A stretch of 64,000 nucleotides of DNA, taken from contig JAAXJB010000080.1 of assembly GCA_012270065.1 (NCBI GenBank), forward strand, positions 1-64,000, in the 5' to 3' direction. This DNA is from Rubripirellula sp. Lineage in GTDB: Bacteria; Planctomycetota; Planctomycetia; Pirellulales; Pirellulaceae. This document shows, piece by piece, positions 8,615 through 17,710 of the stretch. Position numbers and translations under genes: made by a program. The notes under the pieces were generated by a model. It saw nothing but the letters and a program-made list of their open reading frames with translations. It was not told where the DNA came from and ran no database searches. Within the stretch, counting starts at the first letter, position 1. Each line of letters begins with the position of its first letter.

Positions 8615-10802
8615 GAGGATGCCAAAACGAGATCTCGATACAATCGATCTGGCACAGCAGAAGCTATGTCTGGCCGATGATGTGATGGTCTGGCCTGTTC
8701 GCGAGTGTGGCGAACTCGTCTACCGTCTGGAAATCCCTTCTCTGCACAAGTTCTACCGTGTGGGTTACGCAGAATATGTGCTGATATCCCTTTTGGATGG
8801 AAACACGACGCTTCCAGAAGCATGCGGTCTGGCTGCGGTTGAGCTGGGGGCTGAAGCACCTACCTCTGCGCAGGCGTCAACCATTGCCCGCTGGCTGGTC
8901 AGAAATCAACTGGCCTTTTTCGCTGGCCAGCCTGCGCCGAAGCGTTCGCAGGAATCTCCCGGACGTGGTGGATCCGCGTTGGATGGTAGTGCAGGAAAAA
9001 CACTTCTGCAAAGTGTCAATCCTTTTTGGTTGAAGATCCCACTTCCTGTATCCGGAAAATGGGTTCCCCGCTTCGCAAATGTACTGAAGCCTCTTTGTTC
9101 TCTGCGGGTTCTGGCGGGTTCATTGCTCGTCATTTTCATTGCAGCGTGGCAGTTCGCCCTCCACTCGGAACAGTTTCTGGGTACGTCGGTGGACGTATTT
9201 GACAAATCCAATTGGATCTATCTGCTTTTGACCTGGGTTTTGCTGAAAATGGCGCATGAGCTGGCTCATGCCGTGGTGTGCCAGCGTATGGGATGCGAGG
9301 TCAGGGAAGCAGGCGTGGTGCTCGTTCTCTTGGCACCTCTCGCTTACGTTGATGTAACCAGCTGTTGGCGTTTGGCAGATCGGTGGAAGAGAATTGCTGT
9401 TTCAGCCGCAGGTATGTATGTGGAATTGGTGATCGCTTCCCTTGCGTTCATCTTATGGCTGAATGTCACCGATGTTCAGTCGAAGTTTCTGCTTGATAAC
9501 ATTGTCTGGATGGCAGGTGTGTCCACTCTGGTATTCAATCTGAATGTACTGATGCGTTTCGACGGGTACTACATCTTATGTGATCTGGTGGAAATTCCGA
9601 ATTTGGCCGGTGAATCAGCAGCAGCTGTGCAAAACCTGTTTCGCAGGTGGATCGTCGGGCAGGTATCGGAACCGAGTCGCTTCTCAGGGTGGCGACGGAC
9701 CTTTGTGCTTTGTTACGGATTCGCAGCATTGATCTGGCGGATTATTATCTGTCTCTCATTGACCATGGCTGCAGCCGTGATGTTTTCCGGCGCCGGGATC
9801 ATTGTTTCCCTGCTCGGCATCTATCTCTGGTTTGCGAGTCCAGCTAAGAGACTCGCTTCTTTCTGCAAAAGTCTATTGCTTTCAGATCCGGCGCGAGCAA
9901 TCCGTTCAGGTATTTGTTCTGCGTTTGGAATCATCTTTCTCTATTTACTGCTGTTTGTTGTTCCGTTGCCCACGGCAATCAATGTGCCTGCCATAGTTGA
10001 ATACACTCCTGAAACGCTGGTGCGCAGCGGTGCAAATGGTTTTGTGCGGCGCATTCATGTGGCAGAAGGACAGGAGGTTGAGTCTGGGCAGTTGCTTGTC
10101 GAAATTGAAAATGATGATCTTTTGAATCGACTTGAACAGCTTGAGATAAAGAAGCAGCAGTGTGAAATTGAAATCTCACAGGCGGTCAATGAACATGATG
10201 CAGCTCAAACTTACATTCACCGCAAAACCATGGATTCACTCGCTGAAAAAATTGCAAATCTGAAACAGCAGGTTCAAGGCATGAGGGTGACGTCGCCCTG
10301 CCGTGGAAAAGTGGTGGTTCGTGATCTGGATGTGCTCCTGGGTACCTTCGTAGAAGAAGGAACACACCTGATGAATGTCGCTGATGATGCAAGCAAAGAA
10401 ATCATTGCGATGATAGGACAGGATGAAATCGATGAAGTTCGGGGAATGGTGAGTTCTGATGTTCATGTTTGTACGCCTGACTGGAAATGGTCCTCAGGAG
10501 TTCTGGAAGTAGTTGAACCGCAGGCAACAAATGAACTTGCATGGAGAGCACTCGCAGCTACGGAGGGAGGACCATTGCCGATACGTCAGTCTCGGGAAGA
10601 ACTTGCTTCGAGTTCCCATCGTCTTCTGGAACCGATGTTTCAGGCCCGGATACTGACTACAGGTGAGACGTCCAGAAATTTGCCAGCAGGAATCCGGGTG
10701 ACTGCCGCGATCGGGTATCGAACAGATCCCATTGCATCGCGTGTTGGTCAGCGGATTTCACGCTGGTGGCAGGATGCAAAAGCAGGCAGTCGCGTGGAAT
10801 AG
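8598..10802 (+). CDS. PqqD-like / M50 site-2-type protease / HlyD fusion (cassette 1)
   Basis: The product (734 aa) has an N-terminal winged-helix region resembling PqqD-type peptide-recognition domains (about residues 25-110, FYRVGYAEYVLISLLDGNTTLPEA). A polytopic M50 metalloprotease core follows, with HELAH (220-224) as zinc site and FDGYYILCD (321-329) as the second conserved motif. The C-terminus (about 470-734) is an HlyD-like adaptor with lipoyl halves (VRSGANGFVRRIHVAEGQEVESGQLLVEIEND; VTSPCRGKVVVRDLDV) and a coiled coil. This matches the family annotated as putative peptide zinc metalloprotease proteins. An alternative start is ATG 8619. Architecture suggests recognition and cleavage of an exported polypeptide at the inner membrane; the substrate is unknown. 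It is the last gene of cassette 1. Confidence 0.82.
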   Translation: MRWGGERMPKRDLDTIDLAQQKLCLADDVMVWPVRECGELVYRLEIPSLHKFYRVGYAEYVLISLLDGNTTLPEACGLAAVELGAEAPTSAQASTIARWLVRNQLAFFAGQPAPKRSQESPGRGGSALDGSAGKTLLQSVNPFWLKIPLPVSGKWVPRFANVLKPLCSLRVLAGSLLVIFIAAWQFALHSEQFLGTSVDVFDKSNWIYLLLTWVLLKMAHELAHAVVCQRMGCEVREAGVVLVLLAPLAYVDVTSCWRLADRWKRIAVSAAGMYVELVIASLAFILWLNVTDVQSKFLLDNIVWMAGVSTLVFNLNVLMRFDGYYILCDLVEIPNLAGESAAAVQNLFRRWIVGQVSEPSRFSGWRRTFVLCYGFAALIWRIIICLSLTMAAAVMFSGAGIIVSLLGIYLWFASPAKRLASFCKSLLLSDPARAIRSGICSAFGIIFLYLLLFVVPLPTAINVPAIVEYTPETLVRSGANGFVRRIHVAEGQEVESGQLLVEIENDDLLNRLEQLEIKKQQCEIEISQAVNEHDAAQTYIHRKTMDSLAEKIANLKQQVQGMRVTSPCRGKVVVRDLDVLLGTFVEEGTHLMNVADDASKEIIAMIGQDEIDEVRGMVSSDVHVCTPDWKWSSGVLEVVEPQATNELAWRALAATEGGPLPIRQSREELASSSHRLLEPMFQARILTTGETSRNLPAGIRVTAAIGYRTDPIASRVGQRISRWWQDAKAGSRVE

Positions 10803-10885
10803 ATGGGTGTCCGGCCCATCAGGGTTGAATTCAGTGGACATTGCCCTGCGGATTGCATTCAATGGCCGCTACAACATGGCCGCCA

Positions 10886-11215
10886 TCAGTCACCCTCAAA
10901 CACCGCATTCTTGATCGCTTGCACGATCGAGCGGCGGCTGATTGATGATTGGGTTGCCCGGTCAACATCAATGCCGAGGGATTTACCAAGGCGTATGGCA
11001 AGATCCAGGTCTCTCACACCGAAATACTGGTTGGTCGGTCGGTTGGAAACATAAATGGTGTCCGAATCTGTGCCGTAGCCAGATTCCACAGCATCGGACA
11101 TTTCCTGAATCCAATCTTCTGGAACTCCGGAAGTGCGACACGTCTCTAAGTTCCAGATTTCGTCCCCTCGACAGAGGTTCAGCAGGGCAAGCGCGCGATG
11201 GCGTGGAATTGACAT
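10886..11215 (-). CDS. Small hypothetical protein
   Basis: The product (109 aa) starts at an ATG (11215) chosen because the residues upstream (Ser/His/Trp-rich) do not look like coding sequence. The body begins MSIPRHRALALLNLCRGDEIWNLE. It contains GVPEDWIQEMSDAVESGYG and RPTNQYFGVRDLDLAIRLGKSLGID, with a balanced, soluble, mostly helical composition. I do not recognise a named family. The low-complexity-free composition and planctomycete-like codon use suggest a real gene. It is antisense to and between the two export cassettes, 84 nt downstream of the first. No signal peptide or membrane segment is seen. Confidence 0.6.
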   Translation of the reverse strand: MSIPRHRALALLNLCRGDEIWNLETCRTSGVPEDWIQEMSDAVESGYGTDSDTIYVSNRPTNQYFGVRDLDLAIRLGKSLGIDVDRATQSSISRRSIVQAIKNAVFEGD

Positions 11216-11314
11216 GGAACTGGTCTGTAGTCGTTTGAAAGGTGAGACGTGGTGCGATGCCCTCCAGGAACATGTCGTCCCCAAGACGGTTTGACACGAC
11301 TTGTGTTCAATGCC

Positions 11315-11374
11315 CGTTTGGCTCCGCCCAGGGTTTCCAGTGAACGTTTGGCTTGGCCTAGGGTTTCCAGTGAA
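11315..11374. repeat. Tandem 30-bp duplication
   Basis: Two adjacent 30-bp copies (11315-11344 and 11345-11374) share CGTTTGGCT at the start and AGGGTTTCCAGTGAA at the end, differing at a few central positions. It sits in the gap between the two small minus-strand genes. Confidence 0.7.
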
Positions 11375-11431
11375 ATCGTTCCTGGCGAAATCAGCGGTAG
11401 ATGAATCCGGGTAGATGTGATTCTAACTGCT

Positions 11432-11830
11432 TCACGCCTGAGTGGAGGTTCGACGTGTCTTGCGTGGTGGTTTCGCAACAAGACGGATCATAGGAACGGT
11501 TTTCCGACCACCGTGGAAGGTGCGTTTTCCGTCAATTGTGTGATCAAACACGAAGACTCCACCGCTGTCGCCACGTGGTAGCACCCGCAGGATGGCAGGG
11601 TGGCCACATTCCATGCATTGAACGCGTAGACCGTGACTCTCCAGTAGTTGGTGGATTGACTCGGCCAATTCACGATTGAGCTTCAGGTCATCAAATGAAC
11701 ATCCCACCAGTTTCGTCAGCTGTTCCTGAATCGTCAGCCGGATGGTTCGCTGCAGGCGATTGAGTTCCAGATTCAATTCCTGCAGCGTTGTTTCGGCATC
11801 GGTGGGTGAGATTGTCGGCGGAGCTGACAT
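11432..11830 (-). CDS. Small hypothetical protein with a C-x-x-C motif
   Basis: The product (132 aa) begins MSAPPTISPTDAETTLQEL and forms a predicted helical N-terminus (NLELNRLQRTIRLTIQEQL). It then carries CMECGHPAIL followed by a beta-rich stretch (GGVFVFDHTIDGKRTFHGG) and a basic tail (KPPRKTRRTSTQA). CxxCxH could be half of a zinc site. No family is recognised. It is the first of two minus-strand small genes between the cassettes and diverges from the 12116 gene across a gap carrying a long palindrome. It is probably real on composition; function unknown. Confidence 0.6.
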   Translation of the reverse strand: MSAPPTISPTDAETTLQELNLELNRLQRTIRLTIQEQLTKLVGCSFDDLKLNRELAESIHQLLESHGLRVQCMECGHPAILRVLPRGDSGGVFVFDHTIDGKRTFHGGRKTVPMIRLVAKPPRKTRRTSTQA

Positions 11831-11906
11831 GTAAATGTGAGAAGCGTCCGATAAGTGTGAAATTCGTCAGGAACAGGCGAGAATCAAAAAACCCGGTCCG
11901 TTCATG

Positions 11907-11941
11907 CTGGACATGCTATACAAATTGTATAACATGTCCAG
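11907..11941. promoter_or_regulatory. 35-bp near-perfect palindrome upstream of cassette 2
   Basis: Arms CTGGACATGCTATACAA and TTGTATAACATGTCCAG are inverted repeats of 17 bp with one mismatch around a single central base. It lies in the divergent gap between the small gene ending its 5' side at 11830 and the GAF-HlyD gene starting at 12116. The tight spacing suggests an operator for a dimeric regulator or a cruciform/hairpin. There is no T-tract, so it is not a standard terminator. Confidence 0.5.
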
Positions 11942-12115
11942 TGAGGAGCGGGGTGAATCCGGCTTCTTTCGCCGAGAAAATTCAGATAATTCAGAAAAAT
12001 CGCAGGATACATGGGGTTTTTCACGCGTAGTTCAACGTGGCGGGAAAACCGCAAATTCACTAGTGTTCCGTTTTGTTTCCTCTGTTCTTCCTTTTCGCAC
12101 GATCGCTAAAAGCCA

Positions 12116-14176
12116 ATGTCGGTCAATCAACAAACCGTTGAGGACACCAAGGCCCAAATTAGAGGGCTGGTGAATGAAATTGCCCAGCTGTCAAAAAGCG
12201 GGGCTACTGCGGAGGAGTTCTATCCGGAACTGCTTTCTCGAATCATTACCGCCCTGGCTGCAGCTGGGGGGGCAATCTGGCTTTTGGACGAGGATCGGCA
12301 ACTCAATCTGCAGTACCAGATCAATGCTGAGCCTTCGATTCTGGAGGAAGATAATGAAGACGCAACACGGCACACTCGACTGATCCAGCGTGTTGCCAAT
12401 ACGGGCCAATCTCTGCTTGTTCCACCGTACTCAGGAACGACTGATGGAGAAAGCGAGGGTAATCCGACCGGCTACCTGCTATGCCTCGGAGCCTTGCAGC
12501 ATGACGGTCACAACGATGGTTTGATTGAAATTTTTCAACGACCGGGCACCGCACCCGATACACAGCGTGGCTATCTACGCTTCCTGCAGCAGATGTGTGA
12601 GCTGGCTGCTGAGTGGTTGAGAAGCCAGAAGTTGCGGACTCTGGGTGATCGACAGACACTTTGGCAGCAGGCTGATTCGTTTGCCCGTGCGACTCACGAG
12701 TCGCTGGATTTGAAGGAGACTGCTTATATCGTTGCCAATGAGGGGCGGCGTTTGATTGGTTGTGACAGGGTGAGTGTTGCGATCAAAAAAGGGCGCAAGT
12801 GCAAGGTGCAGGCCATCAGCGGCCAAGACACCATTGAGAATCGTTCAAACATCGTCACTGCGCTGAATAATCTTTCAACACGCGTTGTCGCTGCGGGCGA
12901 GCCGTTGTGGCATGATGGTGCCACCGAAGATCTGCCTCCACAAATCGAGGAGGCTCTGGAAGATTACGTGGATGAGTCTTATGGGAGAAATATCGCGGTT
13001 CTGCCTCTCCGTGAACCCGAGCGTCGTCTGGGTTTGGACAACGAGTCTGGTGCTGCAGGGGAAATTGACCGCGACAACGCGCATCGCGGCGAAGTCATTG
13101 GTGCTCTGATTGTTGAGCAGATTGAAAGCGATATTCCGGAAGATGTTTTTCGTGCCCGTTGTGATCTCGTCTATGAGCATGGGACCCGTGCAATCGCCAA
13201 CTCAAGGGCTCACTCAAATCTTTTTCTGATGCCCCTGTGGCGAGCTTTGGGGCGTGCGAGCTGGGTTTTGCGTGCTAGAACGCTCCCCAAAACGATTGGT
13301 GTTGTCGGCTTGTTGTTGGCTGTGGTTCTTGGACTGACTTTCATCAAAAAAGACTTCAACCTTGAGGCGGAAGGGACTCTTGTTCCTCAGGAAAAGCGGG
13401 AAATTTTTGCACCAATGGACGGTGAGGTCATTGCCGTCAATTTTGACCACGATGATCCGGTTCAGCAGAATGATGTCCTGATTGAATTACGGAACCGGGA
13501 TATAGAAATTCAAATTGCCGATATCGAAGGGCAAATCCAAACCAATTTGGCCGAGCAGGCAAAAGTGCAGGGGCAGTTGAGTCGTCGACAGCTCCTCAAG
13601 CCATCTGAGTTGCGGTCGCTGCAGGCTGAAAAGAACGAGCTGCAAACCAAGGACAGCGTGCTGCAACGGAAACTCAAACTTCAGCAGGACCGTAAAGCAG
13701 AACTGCAAATCAGGTCGCCCATCAAGGGCACGGTCGTGTCATGGGATGTTGAGAAGAATCTGCGTCAGCGGCCGATCATGACGGGACAGGTGCTGATGGA
13801 GGTCGCTGACCTTGAGCAGAATCTTGTGCTTGAGGTCGAGTTACCTGAAAAGCGAGAGGGCCATCTCGATGAATACATTTCCCAGCAGCGACTGACCGAC
13901 CGCGATCAGCTGTCGGTGACCTACATTCTGGCAACCGACCCGGATGAGCCGATGGATGCCAAGCTTCTGATTGACAGCATTTCCAAGCGTGCAGATGCAA
14001 ATGAGGAGCATGGAGCCGTCATCAGAATGCGCGCTGATCCAGATCAGGCAACTCTCAGAAATCTGCAGCCCCGTCCCGGAGCCAAGGTGATTGCAAAGAT
14101 CTATTGTGGTCGCCGCAGCAGTGGGTTTGTTTTCTTCCACGAAATCTACGAGTGGTGTCACAAGTTCTTCTTTTAG
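12116..14176 (+). CDS. Double-GAF HlyD-type inner-membrane adaptor (cassette 2)
   Basis: The product (686 aa) has two GAF-like modules in its cytoplasmic N-terminal 370 residues (first about 25-175 with GGAIWLLDEDRQL; second about 200-365 with GCDRVSVAIKKGRKCKVQAISG and VIGALIVEQI). One membrane segment lies at about 391-409 (IGVVGLLLAVVLGLTF). The C-terminal HlyD part has lipoyl halves (IFAPMDGEVIAVNFDHDDPVQQNDVLIEL and IRSPIKGTVVSWDVEKNL), a helical hairpin, and a C-terminal segment ending YEWCHKFFF. It parallels the GAF-HlyD gene of cassette 1 but adds a second GAF module. It lies 48 nt before the secreted adaptor gene. It is likely an inner-membrane adaptor whose activity responds to a cytoplasmic signal; ligand and partner are unknown. 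Confidence 0.8.
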   Translation: MSVNQQTVEDTKAQIRGLVNEIAQLSKSGATAEEFYPELLSRIITALAAAGGAIWLLDEDRQLNLQYQINAEPSILEEDNEDATRHTRLIQRVANTGQSLLVPPYSGTTDGESEGNPTGYLLCLGALQHDGHNDGLIEIFQRPGTAPDTQRGYLRFLQQMCELAAEWLRSQKLRTLGDRQTLWQQADSFARATHESLDLKETAYIVANEGRRLIGCDRVSVAIKKGRKCKVQAISGQDTIENRSNIVTALNNLSTRVVAAGEPLWHDGATEDLPPQIEEALEDYVDESYGRNIAVLPLREPERRLGLDNESGAAGEIDRDNAHRGEVIGALIVEQIESDIPEDVFRARCDLVYEHGTRAIANSRAHSNLFLMPLWRALGRASWVLRARTLPKTIGVVGLLLAVVLGLTFIKKDFNLEAEGTLVPQEKREIFAPMDGEVIAVNFDHDDPVQQNDVLIELRNRDIEIQIADIEGQIQTNLAEQAKVQGQLSRRQLLKPSELRSLQAEKNELQTKDSVLQRKLKLQQDRKAELQIRSPIKGTVVSWDVEKNLRQRPIMTGQVLMEVADLEQNLVLEVELPEKREGHLDEYISQQRLTDRDQLSVTYILATDPDEPMDAKLLIDSISKRADANEEHGAVIRMRADPDQATLRNLQPRPGAKVIAKIYCGRRSSGFVFFHEIYEWCHKFFF

Positions 14177-14224
14177 AACGAAACCACTGCTCCAATCCAA
14201 TATTCATTTTTCGGAGTTTTCAGA

Positions 14225-15118
14225 ATGCGGTTTTCATTATCCATTTTGTGTCTCATTCTTGCTGCACCGATCACTGCCTCTGCGCAGGAAGCGGCAGTTC
14301 CGAAGCATGCACACGTGGTAGAAAACTGTGTCGTGCAGTACATCAGCAAGGTCGATGTACCCGCCAGGGCTGAGGGCACGCTGACCGTCCTGAAGGTGGA
14401 CGAAGGTCTGACAGTCGAGAAAGACCAGGTTCTGGCCGTGATTGATGACACCGCTGCCCAGATCAATGTGGCCTTGAAAGAGGCTGAAGAAAAGGAAGCA
14501 ATTCTCAATGCAACCAATGAAGTCAATCTGAATGATGCCAAGAACAGCGAGGAGCTTGCCAGAGCCGAGGCGGAGGCCTACGAAGAGCTTCGACGTGAGC
14601 GAGCAATCCCCTACTGGGAACTCGAAAAGAAGAAACTGGAAGCCGAACGTGCACTTCTCAGAATCGATCTTGCACAAATGCAGAAGAGCATTGCCGAAGT
14701 GCAGGCCTTTGCGAAACGGCAGGAACTTGCGTTGGCGCAGTACGAACTGAAACGGCGGCAGGTGGTTGCACCTTGGGGTGGTTTCATTGAGTCGAGGCGT
14801 GCGCAACTCGGTGAGTGGGTGCAGCCAGGTACTCCTATCCTGACCCTGATCCAGATGGACAAACTTCGCGTCGAGGGCGATATCGATGCATTGGCATCTC
14901 GCAGTGTTGTCAAAGGCACAAAAGTCGAAGTCCGGATCTTTGACAAGGACGAGAGCTCGAGTTCGGACCAGAAACCAATTGAAGGAACGCTGGGTTATGT
15001 GAGCATGGAAGTCGACCTGAATGGTCGACATCGGGTCTGGGTGGAAATTGACAATGTCAAGGATGATGGTGTCTGGCGTTACAAGCCGGGAATGACAGCG
15101 GACATCAGAATTCCCTGA
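14225..15118 (+). CDS. Secreted HlyD-type periplasmic adaptor (cassette 2)
   Basis: The product (297 aa) starts with a signal peptide (MRFSLSILCLILAAPITASA). It shows the first lipoyl half (VPARAEGTLTVLKVDEGLTVEKDQVLAVIDD), a helical hairpin rich in Glu/Ala (about residues 85-165), the second half (VVAPWGGFIESRRAQLGEWVQPG) and a beta-barrel ending YKPGMTADIRIP. It corresponds to the 6255 gene of cassette 1 in size and architecture. Membrane-fusion adaptors of this sort join inner and outer membrane components, but no TolC gene is next to this cassette. It may share the TolC at 2327; that is inference. Confidence 0.83.
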   Translation: MRFSLSILCLILAAPITASAQEAAVPKHAHVVENCVVQYISKVDVPARAEGTLTVLKVDEGLTVEKDQVLAVIDDTAAQINVALKEAEEKEAILNATNEVNLNDAKNSEELARAEAEAYEELRRERAIPYWELEKKKLEAERALLRIDLAQMQKSIAEVQAFAKRQELALAQYELKRRQVVAPWGGFIESRRAQLGEWVQPGTPILTLIQMDKLRVEGDIDALASRSVVKGTKVEVRIFDKDESSSSDQKPIEGTLGYVSMEVDLNGRHRVWVEIDNVKDDGVWRYKPGMTADIRIP

Positions 15119-15217
15119 TTGTTTTCTGTGTATTGATTTTATCCATCACCGTTGTGAAGTACCGCTTTGATCAATCATCTTTCATCAAGTCGTTCATTTT
15201 TGATCGCATAACGTTTC

Positions 15218-17455
15218 ATGACCACGTTAGCCGAATCCCTCGTCAGCAGCTCATCAAGGCCGCTGACGGTGCGCAAACGCCCTGATCTGACGGCCAATCG
15301 TCAGTTCTATCAGGGCACGGCCTATCGTGTGGTCAAAGAGCCAGTTGGATTGCAGTATTTCCGATTTCATGAAGAGGAATATTTCATCCTCAACATGCTG
15401 GATGGGCATGTCAGCCTGCAACAGATCAAGGATGGTTTCGAGCAGCGTTTTGCGCCGCAAAAAATCACCTTTGGTGATCTTCAGCAGTTCATTGGAATGC
15501 TGCATCGCAGCGGTCTTGTGATCAGCAATTCACCGGGTCAGGGAAAAGCTCTTCGCGAACGTGGACGCAAGAAGAAGAACAAGGAAACTCTGGGAAAGTT
15601 TGCAAATGTTTTTGCGCTCAGATACCGCGGTTTCGATCCTGAGAAGATTTTGAATGGGATTCTGCCGTGGTTTGGCTGGATGTTCACTGTTCCGGCATTG
15701 ATCTTCTTTGCATTGTTCCTGGCTTCCGCCGCGCTGTTGCTGGCGACGCAGTATGAGACGGTTTATGCCAAGTTGCCAACGTTTCAACAGTTTTTTGCAG
15801 CAGATCGATGGTTGATCCTTGCTTGCACGATGGCGATCGTTAAAGTCCTGCACGAATTTGGCCATGGCTTGAGCTGCAAGAAATTTGGGGGTGAATGTCA
15901 CGAGATAGGTTTCATGCTGCTGGTGTTTACACCATGCCTCTACTGCAATGTTTCCGATTCCTGGATGCTACCCAATAAATGGAAACGGGTCTGGATCGGG
16001 GCAGCAGGTATTTATGTCGAGATGATTCTGGCATCCATTGCCACCTATGTCTGGTGGTTTACCGAGTCGGGAACCACGATCAACGATTTGTGTCTGAACA
16101 TGATGTTCCTGAATGTTGTCAGCACGGTTCTGGTGAATGGGAATCCGCTGTTGCGTTTTGACGGATATTACATCCTGATGGATGCTCTGGAGATTCCGAA
16201 TCTTCGGCAGAAGAGTACCGAAGTGCTGAAACGGTGGTTTCAGGAAACCTGTCTCGGACTGGAATTACAGGATGATCCCTTCCAGCCGACGCGTGGACGA
16301 TTCATGTTCGGTTTGTTCACTGTCGCCAGTGTCATTTACCGCTGGGTGGTGGTTTTTTCGATTTGTTGGTTCGTGATCAAGGTTCTCGAACCCTATGGGC
16401 TTCAGGCGATTGGCCGCATGGTTGCAGTGATCGGTTTTGCTGGCCTTGTTGGCCAGCCTGTCATGCAAACATGGAAATTTTGTCGAACTCCCGGGAGATT
16501 ATCCAAAGTGAAACGCACTCCCCTGTTAATCACGTTGGGAATTGTGGCCAGTGTTGTGATTGGTGTTTGCTACATACCGCTGCCGCATCACATTGATTGT
16601 GCATTTGAAATCCGACCCAGCAAAGTGGGAACCGTTTATGCCGGTACGTCGGGTCAAATTGAGTGGGCAATCGCACCTCGTACTCCTGTCGAAAAAGGTC
16701 AGCAGATAGCCCGGTTGGTCAATCCCGATCTGCAGATCCGGTTGGCGGATCTTGAGGGTCAGGAACTGGTGGCCAACGCACAGCTGAAAACCATTCAATT
16801 GAGAAGCCGGGAAGATATCTACCTGAAAGCATCCATTGATACCCAGGAAGAACTGATCAAGTCCATTCAGTCCATGATCGCCGAAACAAGGAAGGAAGTG
16901 GACCGCCTGACCGTCGTTGCGAAACGGGCGGGAGTTGTGATTTCACCACCAACACGTGAGCCGCAGAAAGAAAACGATGGACGCCTGCCAGGTTGGACCG
17001 GTTCACCGCTCGACAAGGAAAATATTGGTGCACTTCTGACGCCCGGAGATGTGATCTGTGAAATCGGTAATGACGATGACTTTGAAGCTGTCCTGATTAT
17101 CGATCAAGGCGATGTGCAGCTGGTTCGTGAAGGGCAGGAAGTCGAGATGAAGCTGGATTCGCGACGACTCGATACCTTTGAGGGAATCATTGAAGAAAAG
17201 TCAAACGAACCACTTGATGCAGCTACGTTGGGCATGTCCAGCCAGACTGGCGGAGACTTGCAGACAGAGATTGATCCTGCGACGGGCATGATCATGCCGA
17301 GAAGTGTTTCCTATCAGGCGCGTGTGCCTTTGGTCGTTGATGGAATTCCCCTGAGAGCCGGATACCGGGGATCAGCCAAAATCCACGTCGCACCCATGTC
17401 GCTGGGAAGCAGGCTATGGCGAGTGATTGCCAAAACATTCAATTTTGAGTTGTAG
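15218..17455 (+). CDS. PqqD-like / M50 site-2-type protease / HlyD fusion (cassette 2)
   Basis: The product (745 aa) repeats the architecture of the 8598 gene. A PqqD-like winged-helix region covers about residues 25-105 (YFILNMLDGHVSLQQIKDGF). A basic linker (RERGRKKKNKE) follows. The M50 core has the zinc site HEFGH (212-216) and the second motif NPLLRFDGYYILMD (309-322) among several membrane segments. The HlyD-like C-terminus has lipoyl halves and a coiled coil. It has a cysteine-containing loop (TPCLYCNVSD) after HEFGH that differs from the cassette 1 protein. It presumably recognises and processes a peptide substrate at the inner membrane and contributes an adaptor; the substrate is unknown. 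It lies 99 nt downstream of the secreted adaptor. Confidence 0.84.
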   Translation: MTTLAESLVSSSSRPLTVRKRPDLTANRQFYQGTAYRVVKEPVGLQYFRFHEEEYFILNMLDGHVSLQQIKDGFEQRFAPQKITFGDLQQFIGMLHRSGLVISNSPGQGKALRERGRKKKNKETLGKFANVFALRYRGFDPEKILNGILPWFGWMFTVPALIFFALFLASAALLLATQYETVYAKLPTFQQFFAADRWLILACTMAIVKVLHEFGHGLSCKKFGGECHEIGFMLLVFTPCLYCNVSDSWMLPNKWKRVWIGAAGIYVEMILASIATYVWWFTESGTTINDLCLNMMFLNVVSTVLVNGNPLLRFDGYYILMDALEIPNLRQKSTEVLKRWFQETCLGLELQDDPFQPTRGRFMFGLFTVASVIYRWVVVFSICWFVIKVLEPYGLQAIGRMVAVIGFAGLVGQPVMQTWKFCRTPGRLSKVKRTPLLITLGIVASVVIGVCYIPLPHHIDCAFEIRPSKVGTVYAGTSGQIEWAIAPRTPVEKGQQIARLVNPDLQIRLADLEGQELVANAQLKTIQLRSREDIYLKASIDTQEELIKSIQSMIAETRKEVDRLTVVAKRAGVVISPPTREPQKENDGRLPGWTGSPLDKENIGALLTPGDVICEIGNDDDFEAVLIIDQGDVQLVREGQEVEMKLDSRRLDTFEGIIEEKSNEPLDAATLGMSSQTGGDLQTEIDPATGMIMPRSVSYQARVPLVVDGIPLRAGYRGSAKIHVAPMSLGSRLWRVIAKTFNFEL

Positions 17456-17710
17456 GATTTCGAGATCACAGGATACCGCAAAACCGGAAACACAAAGTAA
17501 ACGTACAGGTCATCTTAGTTTGCAATCATGGAGCCGATGTTGATTTGGTCCAGAAGGCGAACAGGTGCATTAGCGGGCTACACCCCAAGATGATCATACC
17601 GCCCACTAGGACTTCACTGACTGGAGTCACTTTTCAGTTTCATTGACGATCACAGATTGACTTCAGTGATTGTCATAACAACAACTCCCAACTTTTCGGA
17701 GAACTCAAAA

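Noticed and set aside
14237-15031. Minus-strand ORF of 264 aa over the secreted HlyD gene
   Set aside because: Antisense to a gene with clear signal peptide and adaptor motifs.
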